This document shows positions 1 to 8,978 of a DNA stretch of 64,000 nt, one piece after another. The position numbers and the translations under genes were made by a program. Within the stretch, counting starts at the first letter, position 1. Each line of letters opens with the position of its first letter. This stretch comes from Geoalkalibacter subterraneus (GTDB lineage Bacteria; Desulfobacterota; Desulfuromonadia; Desulfuromonadales; Geoalkalibacteraceae). The DNA is taken from positions 2,625,001 through 2,689,000 of the forward strand of contig NZ_CP010311.1 of assembly GCF_000827125.1 (NCBI RefSeq). The letters run 5' to 3'. The notes under the pieces are model-generated. The model ran no database searches and was not told where the DNA came from. It saw only the letters and a program-made list of their open reading frames with translations.

Positions 1-623
1 TGTTTCTGCAACTCGCGCCCGACCAGAAGGTTGAATTTCTGATCAGTCCCTCCCAGTTCGACATCCGCCTCGAGGGCAACAGAATCCCACCCCTGCACCA
101 GGGGATAGAGGAACTCATGGATAGCGATCGGCTGCTGCCCCTGAAACCGCTTGTGGAAATCATCCCGCTCCAGCATGCGCGCGACAGTATGCCGCGCGGC
201 CAGCTGAATCAGATCCGCGGCGGTCATCTTGCCCATCCACTCACTGTTGAAAACAAGCCGGGTTTTTTCCGGGTCAAGAATCTTGAATACCTGCTCCTGA
301 TAGGTGCGAGCGTTGTCCAGAACCTGCTCGCGGGTCAGCGCCTTGCGGGTTTCATTCTTTCCCGTGGGGTCGCCGATCATGGCGGTGAAATCACCGATCA
401 GAAAACAGATCTGATGCCCAAGATCCTGAAACTGCTTGAGCTTCTGGATCAAAACCGTATGGCCGATATGCAGATCAGGGGCGGTGGGATCAAAACCCGC
501 TTTGATGCGCAAAGGGCGACCGACCTCGATCGCCTCCCGGAGCTTTTCCTCAAGTTCTGACTCCACCAGGATCTCTACCGCGCCACGGCGGATCACATCC
601 ATTTGCTGTTTGACTGATAACAT
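1..623 (-). CDS. tyrS: Tyrosyl-tRNA synthetase, N-terminal part (cut by window edge)
   Basis: Charges tRNA-Tyr with tyrosine in the cytoplasm. Reading leftwards from the ATG at 621-623, about 207 residues are visible before the window ends. They contain the class I synthetase signature DLHIGH (HIGH at residues 52-55) preceded by KAGFDPTAP, and [13 protein letters not shown] further on, all typical of bacterial TyrS. The C-terminal KMSKS region and the S4-like domain lie outside the window. The gene is 38 bp downstream of ymdB on the same strand, so the two are probably co-transcribed with rny. Confidence 0.95.
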   Translation of the reverse strand, partial: MLSVKQQMDVIRRGAVEILVESELEEKLREAIEVGRPLRIKAGFDPTAPDLHIGHTVLIQKLKQFQDLGHQICFLIGDFTAMIGDPTGKNETRKALTREQVLDNARTYQEQVFKILDPEKTRLVFNSEWMGKMTAADLIQLAARHTVARMLERDDFHKRFQGQQPIAIHEFLYPLVQGWDSVALEADVELGGTDQKFNLLVGRELQK

Positions 624-661
624 GGCAATCACCTTCAATGTCATCGCCCCGGTGAAGGGGC

Positions 662-1444
662 TCAGGATACTTCTTGAAAAATGCGCTCAATGGAACGCGC
701 ACATCCGTTATCTGCATCGACATCAAGCAGAACGGCACAAAGGACGGGATGCTTCTTGGCAACCTCAAAGCGCATGGGCACCTGCTTGAGGAATTTTTCA
801 ACAGCAATCTCTTTCTGGATGCCGATCACCGAGTCGAGACTCCCCGTCATCCCCACGTCGGTAATAAAGGCCGTGCCGCCACCGAGAATCCGCTCATCAG
901 CGGTCTGAACATGGGTATGCGTTCCGACCACAGCGGACACACGGCCGGCGAGATAATGCCCAAAGGCGATCTTCTCGCTGGAGGCCTCGGCATGAAAATC
1001 CACCAGAATGACCTTGGCCCGATCGCGCAAACCTTCCAACAGCCGGTCGGCCGCGCGAAAAGGACAATCCAGGTTGTTCATAAAGACCCGGCCCTCAAGA
1101 TTGACCACAGCGACCGGCGTGCCATCGGGCACAAAAAACACACCGCTCCCATAGCCCGCAAGCCCCGGCGGATAATTGGCAGGGCGCAGCACCCGAGACT
1201 CGCGCTCCAGCAGATCGAAGGCCTCTTTTTTGTCCCAGATATGATTGCCTGAGGTCAGTACATGAACGCCAAGGGCAAACAGTTCACGGGCGATCTCAGC
1301 GGTCAGGCCGAAGCCGCCGGCGGAATTCTCACCATTGGCCACCACCAGATCCACCTGGTGACGGTCAACCAGGTGATCAAGCCGGCGCTTGAGAGCCTGG
1401 CGACCCGGACGCCCGACAATATCTCCGACAAACAGAATTTTCAA
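662..1444 (-). CDS. ymdB: YmdB-family metallophosphoesterase
   Basis: Member of the TIGR00282/YmdB family, calcineurin-like metallophosphoesterases that act on 2',3'-cyclic nucleotides in the studied members. The 260-residue length is normal. Metal-binding signatures are visible: FVGDIVG at the N-terminus, [29 protein letters not shown] and the C-terminal GTHTHVQT. I infer a TTG start at 1442-1444, because the conserved MKILFVGD begins there with a G-rich ribosome site just upstream. It sits between rny and tyrS; in other bacteria ymdB is also a neighbour of rny, which supports a link to RNA turnover. Confidence 0.93.
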   Translation of the reverse strand: MKILFVGDIVGRPGRQALKRRLDHLVDRHQVDLVVANGENSAGGFGLTAEIARELFALGVHVLTSGNHIWDKKEAFDLLERESRVLRPANYPPGLAGYGSGVFFVPDGTPVAVVNLEGRVFMNNLDCPFRAADRLLEGLRDRAKVILVDFHAEASSEKIAFGHYLAGRVSAVVGTHTHVQTADERILGGGTAFITDVGMTGSLDSVIGIQKEIAVEKFLKQVPMRFEVAKKHPVLCAVLLDVDADNGCARSIERIFQEVS

Positions 1445-1475
1445 AAAGCCCCCCCTTCACGCCGGATTGTAAACA

Positions 1476-1515
1476 GGCATGGCCCCAAACCTGTGATTCA
1501 GACAGGGGCCATGCC
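1476..1515 (-). terminator. Strong stem-loop between rny and ymdB
   Basis: The 11-base arms GGCATGGCCCC (1476-1486) and GGGGCCATGCC (1505-1515) are perfectly complementary, and there is extra pairing of CCTGT with ACAGG in the loop. It lies in the 140 bp between the rny stop and the ymdB start. There is no good U-run after it, so it may be a 3'-end stabiliser or RNA-processing structure rather than an efficient terminator. Confidence 0.5.
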
Positions 1516-1584
1516 AAGTATCAGCGACGCACTGATCCGTTTTGGATATGAATGCTCAACCCTTACAAAATCTTGGAGAGAGCG

Positions 1585-3147
1585 CTACTTGGCGAACTCC
1601 ACCGCGCGGGTCTCGCGGATGACGTTGACCTTGATTTGTCCGGGATAAGTCATTTCATCTTCGATCTTCTTTGCGATATCCTTTGCCAGCACAAAAGACT
1701 GGGCATCGGACACATTGTCGCTCGACACCATGACACGAATCTCACGGCCGGCCTGGATGGCGAAGCAGCTGCTCACCCCTTCAAACGAGGTACCGATGCG
1801 CTCCAGGTCCCCCAACCGCTTGACATAGGTCTCAAGAGTTTCCCGACGCGCCCCGGGGCGTGCGCCGGACAGGGCATCGGCGGCCTGAACCAGGATCGCC
1901 AGGACAGATTCGGGCTTTTCATCTTCATGATGCGCGGCCAGCGCATGCACGATTTTGGGGGTCTCACCGTATTTGCGCGCCAGGTCCGCACCGATTACCG
2001 CATGGCTGCCTTCGATTTCATGATCGACGGCTTTACCGATATCATGCAGCAATCCGGCCCGTTTAGCTTGTTTGACATTGATATTGAGTTCGGAGGCCAT
2101 AATGCCGCACAGGAAAGCGACCTCAAGGGAGTGCTGCAGAACGTTCTGTCCATATGAAGTGCGGTATCTGAGGCGACCGATCAGCTTGATGATCTCAGGG
2201 TGGATGCCGTGCACACCGACGTCGAAGGTCGCTTGCTCCCCGGCATCACGGATGGCTGTTTCCACGTCTTCCTCCGATTTCTGCACCACCTCTTCGATAC
2301 GTGCAGGATGAATGCGTCCGTCGGATATGAGCCGCTCGAGAGAAAGACGCGCCACCTCACGTCGCACGGGATTGAAGCCGCTGATAATGACGGCCTCCGG
2401 GGTATCATCAATAATCAGGTCGATCCCGGTCGCGGCCTCGATCGCGCGGATATTGCGTCCTTCGCGACCAATGATGCGTCCCTTCATTTCGTCGCTGGGA
2501 AGAGGCACGACACTGACTGTCTTTTCCGCTACGAAGTCCCCTGCATACCTCTGGATAGCCAGAGCAAGGATTTCCTTGGCCTTTTTGTCGGCTCGCTCCC
2601 TGGCCTCCTCTTCAATCTGCTTGACCATGCGGGCCGCATCATGGCGAGCCTCACTCTCCATAGTGTGGATCAGGTGCTGCTTGGCTTCCTGCGCGGTCAT
2701 GCCGGCAATCAATTCAAGCTTCTCCCCCTGCTGGCGTACAAGCTCATCCAGTTCCCGGTCACGCGCCGCCAGCCGCTCTTCCTGTTGCGCAACGCCTCGC
2801 TCACGCTTGAGCAGTTCCTCTTCCCGCGCATCAACCTGGCCGACCTTCCGGTCCAGATGTTCTTCTTTCTGTAAAAGGCGTTTCTCCTGGACCTGAATTT
2901 CCCGGCGCAATTCCCGCGCCTCGTTCTCTGATTCCGTTTTAGCCTGCAGGATAGTATCCTTGGCCTGCAAACTTGCTTCTTTGCGAATATTGTCGGCGTC
3001 CTTGCGTGCTTCCTCGATTAATTGAGCCGCAGCTTTTTCAGCATCAGCCAGACGCCCTTCCGACAATTTGCGCCGCACGACATTGCTGCCGAAGGCGCCA
3101 GCGGCCACGGCAACCACAATCAACAGGATGGTCAGTTCTATACTCAA
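1585..3147 (-). CDS. rny: Ribonuclease Y
   Basis: Membrane-anchored endoribonuclease that starts mRNA decay. The 520-residue length and domain order match the family: an N-terminal transmembrane helix (about residues 4-23, [14 protein letters not shown]), a long charged coiled coil to about 190, a KH RNA-binding domain ([15 protein letters not shown], about 220-235) and an HD domain with the catalytic pair [10 protein letters not shown]. The inferred start is TTG at 3145-3147, preceded by GGAGG. In many Gram-negative bacteria RNase E does this work; RNase Y here fits the Desulfobacterota. It is upstream of ymdB on the same strand. Confidence 0.96.
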   Translation of the reverse strand: MSIELTILLIVVAVAAGAFGSNVVRRKLSEGRLADAEKAAAQLIEEARKDADNIRKEASLQAKDTILQAKTESENEARELRREIQVQEKRLLQKEEHLDRKVGQVDAREEELLKRERGVAQQEERLAARDRELDELVRQQGEKLELIAGMTAQEAKQHLIHTMESEARHDAARMVKQIEEEARERADKKAKEILALAIQRYAGDFVAEKTVSVVPLPSDEMKGRIIGREGRNIRAIEAATGIDLIIDDTPEAVIISGFNPVRREVARLSLERLISDGRIHPARIEEVVQKSEEDVETAIRDAGEQATFDVGVHGIHPEIIKLIGRLRYRTSYGQNVLQHSLEVAFLCGIMASELNINVKQAKRAGLLHDIGKAVDHEIEGSHAVIGADLARKYGETPKIVHALAAHHEDEKPESVLAILVQAADALSGARPGARRETLETYVKRLGDLERIGTSFEGVSSCFAIQAGREIRVMVSSDNVSDAQSFVLAKDIAKKIEDEMTYPGQIKVNVIRETRAVEFAK

Positions 3148-3184
3148 AGTCTTGATCCTCCTTGCCCTTTATAGATTAGCCCGG

Positions 3185-3754
3185 TCATTGCCGGGATTGC
3201 TCGCAATAGCGACAGCCCGCTTCCGTCACCACGGCATGCATGCGCACATCGTGAGCGTCGTAAGGCAGAGCCGTCATCCACTGAAAATCAAAACACAGGC
3301 CGGCCAGGCGGCAGGATTGAGGCGCCGCCCGCAAAGCCCGGTCGTAAAAGCCCTTGCCATAACCGAGCCTGTGGCCAACCCGATCAAAGGCGACCCCGGG
3401 GACCACCAGCAGGTCGATCTCACCAACATCAACCCGAGGCCCTTCGCCCGGCTCAAGCACACCGAAATAGCCATGCACTAAATCGCTCCGCGAGACAACC
3501 TCAACAAACTCAAGGTCGTCACCACACACGCGCGGATAGACAATGCGCTTTTTCTGCTGGCGTGCCTCGGCAAAAAGCGCTTCAGTGTAAACCTCATTCT
3601 GAACAGGGCTGTAAAGAGCCAGGGTGTCTGCCTCACGAAACAGGTCCAGAGCCATCAGATAGCTTTGGATCTCCAGGCTCAGTGACATGCATTGGTCAGC
3701 CGGCAAGCGACGGCGCTGACGAAGCAAGGTTTCACGAATCGTGGTTTTGGGCAT
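3185..3754 (-). CDS. fau: 5-formyltetrahydrofolate cyclo-ligase
   Basis: Converts 5-formyl-THF to 5,10-methenyl-THF using ATP, recycling an inhibitory folate. The 189 residues match the family in length. They contain the conserved C-terminal signature VVPGVAFDRVGHRLGYGKGFYDR and an N-terminal basic segment with LRQRRRLP. The symbol fau (ygfA) is used because of the location: in many bacteria this gene lies directly downstream of the 6S RNA gene and zapA, and the same order (zapA, structured gap, this gene) is seen here. Confidence 0.92.
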   Translation of the reverse strand: MPKTTIRETLLRQRRRLPADQCMSLSLEIQSYLMALDLFREADTLALYSPVQNEVYTEALFAEARQQKKRIVYPRVCGDDLEFVEVVSRSDLVHGYFGVLEPGEGPRVDVGEIDLLVVPGVAFDRVGHRLGYGKGFYDRALRAAPQSCRLAGLCFDFQWMTALPYDAHDVRMHAVVTEAGCRYCEQSRQ

Positions 3755-3914
3755 GACGGCCCCCGGACAAACCCGGTGATCGCCGCAGGACGGATCGGAC
3801 GGTAAAAGGTGGAAGAAACGGCAGGATCAGCCGAAAGCGAAGAGATTATCGAGGCAAGCGAAAAAATGTCATGCCGGCAATCATGTTAATAAAGCAGGAT
3901 GATGACCCTTTTTA

Positions 3915-4138
3915 AGCTTTTAGTGGAAAGCAAGCATTAACAGGGACAACCTGAACGCCCTTTGGCATCCTCCGGAGAGAAAGCCTTTGCCACAACAATA
4001 GTCCCAATTCGCCTTCGGATTTATTCACCGGAGCAAATAAGCTCCCGGGAAAAACGGACCTGATGTCCGCATTAAATCTGCCGTTGGACCACTTTTGCCC
4101 GTACAACCTTCAAACAGAGATTACCGGCTTCAAAAGCG
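3915..4138 (-). ncRNA. ssrS: Probable 6S RNA locus (boundaries approximate)
   Basis: A 476-bp gap separates zapA from the cyclo-ligase gene, which is the classic position of 6S RNA. The leftward strand shows a sigma70-like promoter TTGTAT (4168-4173), 17 bp, TAACTT (4145-4150). Local hairpins follow: CGGAC/GTCCG (4055-4069), GGAGC/GCTCC (4030-4045), and TGGCA/TGCCA arms around 3963-3993. No convincing protein is encoded. I could not fold the whole molecule by eye into the long duplex with a central bubble, so the assignment rests on synteny, the promoter and general structure. Confidence 0.4.
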
Positions 4139-4230
4139 ATGGAAAAGTTATCAACTCACAATTGCCTATACAATAGCACCCGACTTCGGGCAGAAAGCGC
4201 GCGAAGAACGGTTCTTTGTATATGATATAT

Positions 4231-4524
4231 CTATCCTAACATTTCGTCAGAATTTGCGCTACCACCCGGCTGCTCGTTTAGAACCCGATCAATACGGTCG
4301 ATGAGCTGCTCAACTTCCTGTATCTGCGCCTCATCAGCTCTTTTCATCCGCAGAAAAGAACCCGCGACATTGAGGAGAGCAAGAACCGCAGCATCCAGAG
4401 AATCTACCGCACGGTGACGGCCCGTAACCTCATCCAGAGATTGCCGCACAAAATCAACCACTTCACGCACCTGATCGCTCGTCGCATCGGTGCGCAGGGT
4501 ATACTGCTGCCCAAGAATGGTCAC
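4231..4524 (-). CDS. zapA: Cell division protein ZapA
   Basis: Small FtsZ-binding protein that promotes Z-ring bundling. The 97 residues begin with the typical ZapA strand MTILGQQYTLRTD, followed by a helical dimerisation region with AVLALLNVAGSFLRMK and a C-terminal coiled-coil helix. The start is GTG (4522-4524). It follows the zapB-like gene by 14 bp and precedes the 6S-like locus, matching the conserved zapA-ssrS-fau order. Confidence 0.88.
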   Translation of the reverse strand: MTILGQQYTLRTDATSDQVREVVDFVRQSLDEVTGRHRAVDSLDAAVLALLNVAGSFLRMKRADEAQIQEVEQLIDRIDRVLNEQPGGSANSDEMLG

Positions 4525-4538
4525 CTGATGAGAGGTTT

Positions 4539-4730
4539 TCAGTGGCCCGACTCCTCCCGCTCTTCAAGCTTCGCAAGAATTCTGTCAAGCTCTCGACCAA
4601 ACGTCTCGCGCTCTTCGAGAAGTTTCTCCTTCTCAGCCTGCAGTCTCTGACATTGAGCATCGAGACCGCGGACGCGTTCCAAAAGCTGATCGACCCGTTG
4701 TTCGAGGCGGTGTAAAACATCTATTTCCAT
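4539..4730 (-). CDS. zapB: ZapB-like coiled-coil cell division protein
   Basis: A 63-residue protein that is almost entirely heptad-repeat coiled coil (LHRLEQRVDQLLERVRGL, then QAEKEKLLEERE). It directly precedes zapA on the same strand. Size, composition and position fit ZapB, the FtsZ-ring factor that works with ZapA. Sequence identity cannot be judged by eye for such a simple coiled coil, so the name rests partly on context. An ATG start with a nearby AGGA and a strong promoter 30 bp upstream support a real gene. Confidence 0.7.
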   Translation of the reverse strand: MEIDVLHRLEQRVDQLLERVRGLDAQCQRLQAEKEKLLEERETFGRELDRILAKLEEREESGH

Positions 4731-4759
4731 ATCAAATCCTATCTAGAGGTCAACCATCG

Positions 4760-4788
4760 ATATTAAAAAAACACCACGGACAAGTCAA
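4760..4788 (-). promoter_or_regulatory. Sigma70-type promoter for zapB-zapA
   Basis: On the minus strand TTGACT (4783-4788), a 17-bp spacer and TAATAT (4760-4765) make a near-consensus promoter about 30 bp ahead of the zapB-like start codon. Confidence 0.7.
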
Positions 4789-4898
4789 GCATTCTATCCA
4801 GCTCTGGATATTCGATAAACTCGCCCGCCCCTGGACTGGCTCAACCAGAGCGGCACACAAAATCCAAACTGGTTATTTACACGGCTCCAGGAATTTAG

Positions 4899-4924
4899 GC
4901 CGGAATAAGCGAAGCGTTTCCGGC
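4899..4924. repeat. REP-like palindrome
   Basis: Perfect 7-base arms GCCGGAA (4899-4905) and TTCCGGC (4918-4924) flank TAAGCGAAGCGT. The motif resembles bacterial REP/BIME units. It lies in the 550-bp stretch between the zapB-like gene and the transposase. I see no supported gene in that stretch (4731-5282); it also holds a run of ten A residues near 5024. Confidence 0.55.
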
Positions 4925-5159
4925 AACCCGACCCAGCAGCAAACCTCGTAGCATGCCTGGGGCGGCTGACGCCTTATCCCGGTCTGCCTAATCCACGTTT
5001 GAGTAAGCGGACAACCAGAATCCAAAAAAAAAATCCAACACCGGGCCGGGAAGGGGCCATTTTTCGAAAATTTGCCTTCTTCGCCGCGCCCTTCAGGATT
5101 GCCCTTCTCGACCCCCGGGCTCCCCTGTAGGCCCTCCTGGATGCCTCGCACGATCCCCC

Positions 5160-7100
5160 TCGCGCGTTTCGCCCAAAAACCGCTCAGATCATGAATTTCG
5201 AAGCAGTTTTATCTTTTAAAAACAACCACTTACGCATGTTGCCGATTTGCTTTTCGCGCCATTTTCTGCTAGCGTTCCAACCATGAACCTACACGACCGT
5301 GCTTCCAGAAATATCGCCCGTCGACTCTCCTTTCAGACCGCCGCCAAAGACCAGGCCGGCATTGCCCTGGATCTGGCGGCGGGTAAGGACGTGCCGGAGG
5401 TTTATCACCTCAGTGACGCCGGCTTCTTCGACGAGTTCTTCTATTTCCTCGAAGAGATCGGGGTCATGCCTCGCCTGCTGGAGCTTGACCCGAAAGTCTC
5501 CAGCCGCCCGACGACCGTCCGCTTTCCTGCGGTCATCCTCATCTATCTGATGCGCATCGTCGCGGGCCTGGCGTTCTATTGGCACATCGAACCGGTGGTT
5601 CTGCACTCGCAGGCATTGATGCGCCTGGTGGGGTTCAACGGCCGGGAGATTCTGGAGGGGACGAGCCTGCGGGGGCGTAAAAAGCCCACCGCCGAGACCT
5701 CCCCGGAGGCTGCCGATAGCCCGGACGGCTCCGGACAGAGCGAGCCGGGCAGCCCGATCCGTGGCCCGGTCTGCGCCGATTCGATTGCCACCTACATCCA
5801 AGCGATTGCGGCTTCCGCGCTGGAGAGGCTCTTCAACACGGTGGTGGCGGTGCTGGCCGCTCGTTCGTTCTTTCCCAAGACCGTGCATGCGACACTCGAT
5901 GCTTCGGAAATCCAGTCGACTCAGCGCTGTGAGGGCTGCGGCATGGTCTCCAAGGAGAAGCCGCCGACGCTGCGCCTGCGCAAGGGGCGCATCAAGAAGG
6001 TGCTGGAACGGGTCTTCGGGTTCAAGATCTGGGTGATCTGGGAGCCGGTCAGCGGCTTGCCGCTGGCCCTGCGCTTTGCCACCATCGAGACCGCCGATGT
6101 GACCCTGGCCCGGGAGGTGGTCGCCCAGGCTCTGAGCAATCTCGGCGGGCAGGCCACCTTGTCGTCGCTGGCCTTTGACCGGGGGTTTACCGATGGCGCC
6201 TTCTGGTGGTGGCTGCACCAGCAGGGGATCCACTTCTATGTCCCGGCCAAGAAGAACATGGCGGTCTATGCCGATGCCCTGGCCTGCGCTGCAAACGGGG
6301 TCCGCCAGAGCCGGCAGAAGACCCGCTCGGTCGGGCACGGCAAGAACAAGACCAGCGTGGTCGATCGCTGGGAGGCGGTCGGGATCGACGGACTCACCTC
6401 GGCCGGCTTCTATGGCGAGCACGGCAGCGGCTCCCACGAACATGCCGCAAACTTCTCGGCCAATCCGATCAACGCGGTGGTGGTCGTGGATGATCCCTAC
6501 TGCCGAAACAACCCCGGTTGCGACACCATGGTGATTCTCACCAACGCTGCGGTCGCCAAGCCGCTTTGTGCCTACGATCGCTACGACCGCAGAAGCGAGA
6601 TGGAGAACGCCCTGTTCCGGGAGGCGAAGCAGGCATGGTTCATCGAGCGGCCGGCAAAGAATACCGCCAGGGCGTTTCGGGCTCATGTCTACCTCACCCT
6701 GCTCACCATGGCGCTCTCCACGGCGTTTCGCACCTGGCTGGAGCAGCAGGACAAAAAAGAGCGCGCCGGGGAGCAAACCGGCATCCGCAAGTACCGGCAG
6801 CAGGTCCGTCAAGACAACGGCAACAAGGTCATTGTCTTCGACGAGGGGCGCTATGCCATCTTCGAGGTCTATGAGCTCGTCATTCTCTGCGGCAGAACGG
6901 TGGTCAGACCGCGAGGAGTGCCGGAGAGCATAACCACAACGGATATCCTGCGCAAGTACGGGGCGATTAAGGAATAGTCCCAATCCGCCAGCCACCCCAC
7001 TTCCATCGCCCCATCCCTGCATTCCCTTTTTGGCTCGATCGTCTCAGTGCCCCCACGCAGACAGCCGCAAGGCGCCGCCCGTTGCATTTCGCAAGCCAGG
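5160..7100 (+). mobile_element. IS4-type insertion sequence (ends not resolved)
   Basis: A single rightward transposase gene interrupts an otherwise leftward block of cell-division and secretion genes (ftsY, zapB, zapA). I searched the flanks for terminal inverted repeats and a target-site duplication and found none that is convincing, so the coordinates are only an envelope. The 280 bp from 6978 to the ftsY stop codon holds no gene that I can support. Confidence 0.5.
5283..6977 (+). CDS. IS4-family DDE transposase
   Basis: A 564-residue transposase of the IS4/DDE type, which catalyses cut-and-paste DNA movement. A likely first acidic residue is in LDASEIQST, the second in LAFDRGFTDGAFWWW, and the third in the C-terminal signature YDRRSEMENALFREAK, which resembles the IS4 Y-(2)-R-(3)-E pattern with one extra residue before the lysine. 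A Cys pair (CEGCGM) lies near residue 215. I chose the ATG at 5283 over an upstream TTG because the similarity to a normal protein start is better. The reading frame is intact, so the element may be active. The opposite strand also has a long open frame, an effect of high GC. Confidence 0.82.
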   Translation: MNLHDRASRNIARRLSFQTAAKDQAGIALDLAAGKDVPEVYHLSDAGFFDEFFYFLEEIGVMPRLLELDPKVSSRPTTVRFPAVILIYLMRIVAGLAFYWHIEPVVLHSQALMRLVGFNGREILEGTSLRGRKKPTAETSPEAADSPDGSGQSEPGSPIRGPVCADSIATYIQAIAASALERLFNTVVAVLAARSFFPKTVHATLDASEIQSTQRCEGCGMVSKEKPPTLRLRKGRIKKVLERVFGFKIWVIWEPVSGLPLALRFATIETADVTLAREVVAQALSNLGGQATLSSLAFDRGFTDGAFWWWLHQQGIHFYVPAKKNMAVYADALACAANGVRQSRQKTRSVGHGKNKTSVVDRWEAVGIDGLTSAGFYGEHGSGSHEHAANFSANPINAVVVVDDPYCRNNPGCDTMVILTNAAVAKPLCAYDRYDRRSEMENALFREAKQAWFIERPAKNTARAFRAHVYLTLLTMALSTAFRTWLEQQDKKERAGEQTGIRKYRQQVRQDNGNKVIVFDEGRYAIFEVYELVILCGRTVVRPRGVPESITTTDILRKYGAIKE

Positions 7101-7257
7101 CCAGCCGGCGCCTCCAAGCTCCCTCCGATATTCCGGATCGATACAACCCTACTTTGTCCGGGGTGTGCCCTGCTCAAGCCCACACAACGCTGTCAAATGG
7201 TGTGATTCGGGCCGTGGCTGTTCCGGCTCACTCGGTTTGTCGAATATCCAGTCCAGC

Positions 7258-8736
7258 TCAATCCCTGTCAAAAAGTGCGGCGGCAAACATCGCCGGATCG
7301 AAGGGGCGCAGATCCTCCACCCCCTCGCCGATGCCGATATATCTCACGGGGAGCTTGAGTTCATTGCTGATGGCCACAACAATTCCACCTTTGGCCGTGC
7401 CGTCGAGTTTGGTCAGGGCAATGCCGCTGACAGCGACCGCCTCGCTGAACAGCTTGGCCTGGTTCAGGGCATTCTGCCCGGTGGTGGCATCGAGAACAAG
7501 CAGGGTTTCATGAGGAGCGCCGGGGATTTCGCGATCCAGAACCCGCCGGATCTTCTTGAGCTCTTCCATCAGATTCGCCTTGGTGTGAAGCCTTCCAGCG
7601 GTATCAAGGATCAGAACATCCGCCTTACGCGCCACTGCCGCCTTGGCCGCATCGAACGCAACCGCGGCAGGGTCGGCGCCTTCGGAGTGGCGAATCACTT
7701 CAACACCGCTGCGCTCGCCCCAAATAGCCAACTGCTCGGAAGCCGCAGCACGGAAAGTGTCGCCGGCCCCCAATACAACACTGCGCCCTTCGTTTTTAAA
7801 CTGTCGGGCCAGTTTGCCGATTGTCGTCGTCTTGCCCACCCCGTTGACGCCCACTACCATAAGCACGAAGGGTTTTGCCGCATCAAGGTCGAGGGGACCG
7901 CAGGCTTGCTCTTCAAGGCGACGGGTCAACTCTTCCTGCATGGCACTGCGTACGGCTTCGCCGTCAGCCAGTTCATTGCGATCCAGACGGTCTTCGAGAA
8001 CCGCCACCAGGTCCTGAGTGGTTTTCATACCCAGATCCGCAGTAATCAGGATCTCCTCCAGATCTTCGATCAGATCGGCGTCGATCTCCTTTCGCCCACG
8101 CAGCAGGGTATCAATGCGACCGACCAGCGAAGCCTGGGTTTTGGACAGTCCCTGGCGCATCCGTTCAAAAAGACTGACCCTGGGCTCTTCAGGAATTCCT
8201 TCAACTTCCGGCGCCGCTTCCCGCTCCTCGGGAAGAACAACAGGCGCCTCCTCAGGCACAAGTTCCTCCTCCGCAACCGGTTCAGGCGCGACCTCTTCAG
8301 GGCGGACCTCTTCAACTTCAGCCTCTGCCTCGGCGGGAGGTTCAGCAGCCGGGGCTTTTCCCTCTTCAGGCTCCGCCCTGAGTTCCTCTTTGGGCGCAGG
8401 CGTCTCCTCCTCTTCTTCTGGGACTGGCGGCCTGAGAGCTTCTTCCGGCTCGAGCCCGGGTGGCGCTTCGCGCTTGAGCGCCTCACGCCGTTTGCGCCGT
8501 CTGCGCCGGAAAACAAGGAGGATAAAAAGAAGAACAACCAGAACGACCAGGAGATACAGCAACCCCAGTGCCACCAGGAAACGATATTCTTCAGGCACCC
8601 CATAGTGCCCCAGCATCAATGCGATATTGTCCAGAAGCTGCGCAAGCCAGACCATGGCATGCTGCAGAGCCTTATCTGCCCATTGACCCGCCTGGGTCAG
8701 GGTTTCGCTCAATTTTTGTTTAATCTCTTCCAACAC
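7258..8736 (-). CDS. ftsY: Signal recognition particle receptor FtsY
   Basis: SRP receptor GTPase that docks ribosome-SRP complexes at the membrane. The 492-residue protein has an unusual N-terminus: a hydrophobic transmembrane stretch (about residues 52-78, VALGLLYLLVVLVVLLFILLV) and an Arg-rich stop-transfer, then about 110 acidic Pro/Glu-rich residues (the A domain), then the NG domain. G-motifs are visible: GVNGVGKTTTIGKLA, DTFRAAA, DTAGR and TKLDGTAKGG. The GTG start at 8734-8736 is preceded by GGGAG. A palindromic element lies 24 bp upstream of the start codon. Confidence 0.96.
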   Translation of the reverse strand: MLEEIKQKLSETLTQAGQWADKALQHAMVWLAQLLDNIALMLGHYGVPEEYRFLVALGLLYLLVVLVVLLFILLVFRRRRRKRREALKREAPPGLEPEEALRPPVPEEEEETPAPKEELRAEPEEGKAPAAEPPAEAEAEVEEVRPEEVAPEPVAEEELVPEEAPVVLPEEREAAPEVEGIPEEPRVSLFERMRQGLSKTQASLVGRIDTLLRGRKEIDADLIEDLEEILITADLGMKTTQDLVAVLEDRLDRNELADGEAVRSAMQEELTRRLEEQACGPLDLDAAKPFVLMVVGVNGVGKTTTIGKLARQFKNEGRSVVLGAGDTFRAAASEQLAIWGERSGVEVIRHSEGADPAAVAFDAAKAAVARKADVLILDTAGRLHTKANLMEELKKIRRVLDREIPGAPHETLLVLDATTGQNALNQAKLFSEAVAVSGIALTKLDGTAKGGIVVAISNELKLPVRYIGIGEGVEDLRPFDPAMFAAALFDRD

Positions 8737-8760
8737 GGCTCAATCTCTCCCTTATTTTTA

Positions 8761-8912
8761 TGATGCACTCGCAAAAATTTTAAGGATGGCTAAGCAAAAA
8801 TTTCGTCCTACAAGGCCTGGTGGTTTTTCAGGGGCGAAGGCATACATCAGGTATGTCGAGGTCCTGAAAAAACGCCGTAACGCCGTAGGACGGACTTTTT
8901 GCGACGCCATCA
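8761..8912. repeat. MITE-like nested palindrome
   Basis: A 152-bp non-coding element between ftsY and the roadblock gene. The termini TGATGCACTCGCAAAAA (8761-8777) and TTTTTGCGACGCCATCA (8896-8912) are inverted repeats matching at 14 of 17 positions. Inside are three more nested pairs: CGTCCTAC/GTAGGACG (8804-8811, 8885-8892), TTTTTCAGG/CCTGAAAAA (8824-8832, 8863-8871) and CATAC/GTATG (8841-8855). The whole element could fold as one long cruciform or RNA hairpin. It has no coding capacity. Confidence 0.75.
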
Positions 8913-8978
8913 TTTTATGACCGGAACACATGACCGGCCTGCATATCTGAGCTGCGGGTTTTGGCGACCTGCTTACCG

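Noticed and set aside
3912-4106. 64-codon frame on the minus strand in the zapA/cyclo-ligase gap
   Set aside because: No ribosome site or motif; it overlaps the structured region proposed as 6S RNA.
4873-5151. 92-codon frame on the minus strand left of the transposase
   Set aside because: It runs through the REP-like palindrome; such translations are known repeat-derived artefacts, and there is no ribosome site.
5289-7022. Long open frame (577 codons) on the minus strand opposite the transposase
   Set aside because: Composition is typical of a GC-driven shadow frame; no recognisable motif, and the plus-strand protein has clear transposase signatures.
7030-8763. Open frame of 577 codons on the plus strand opposite ftsY
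   Set aside because: ftsY has all GTPase motifs on the other strand; the opposite frame has no domain or ribosome site.
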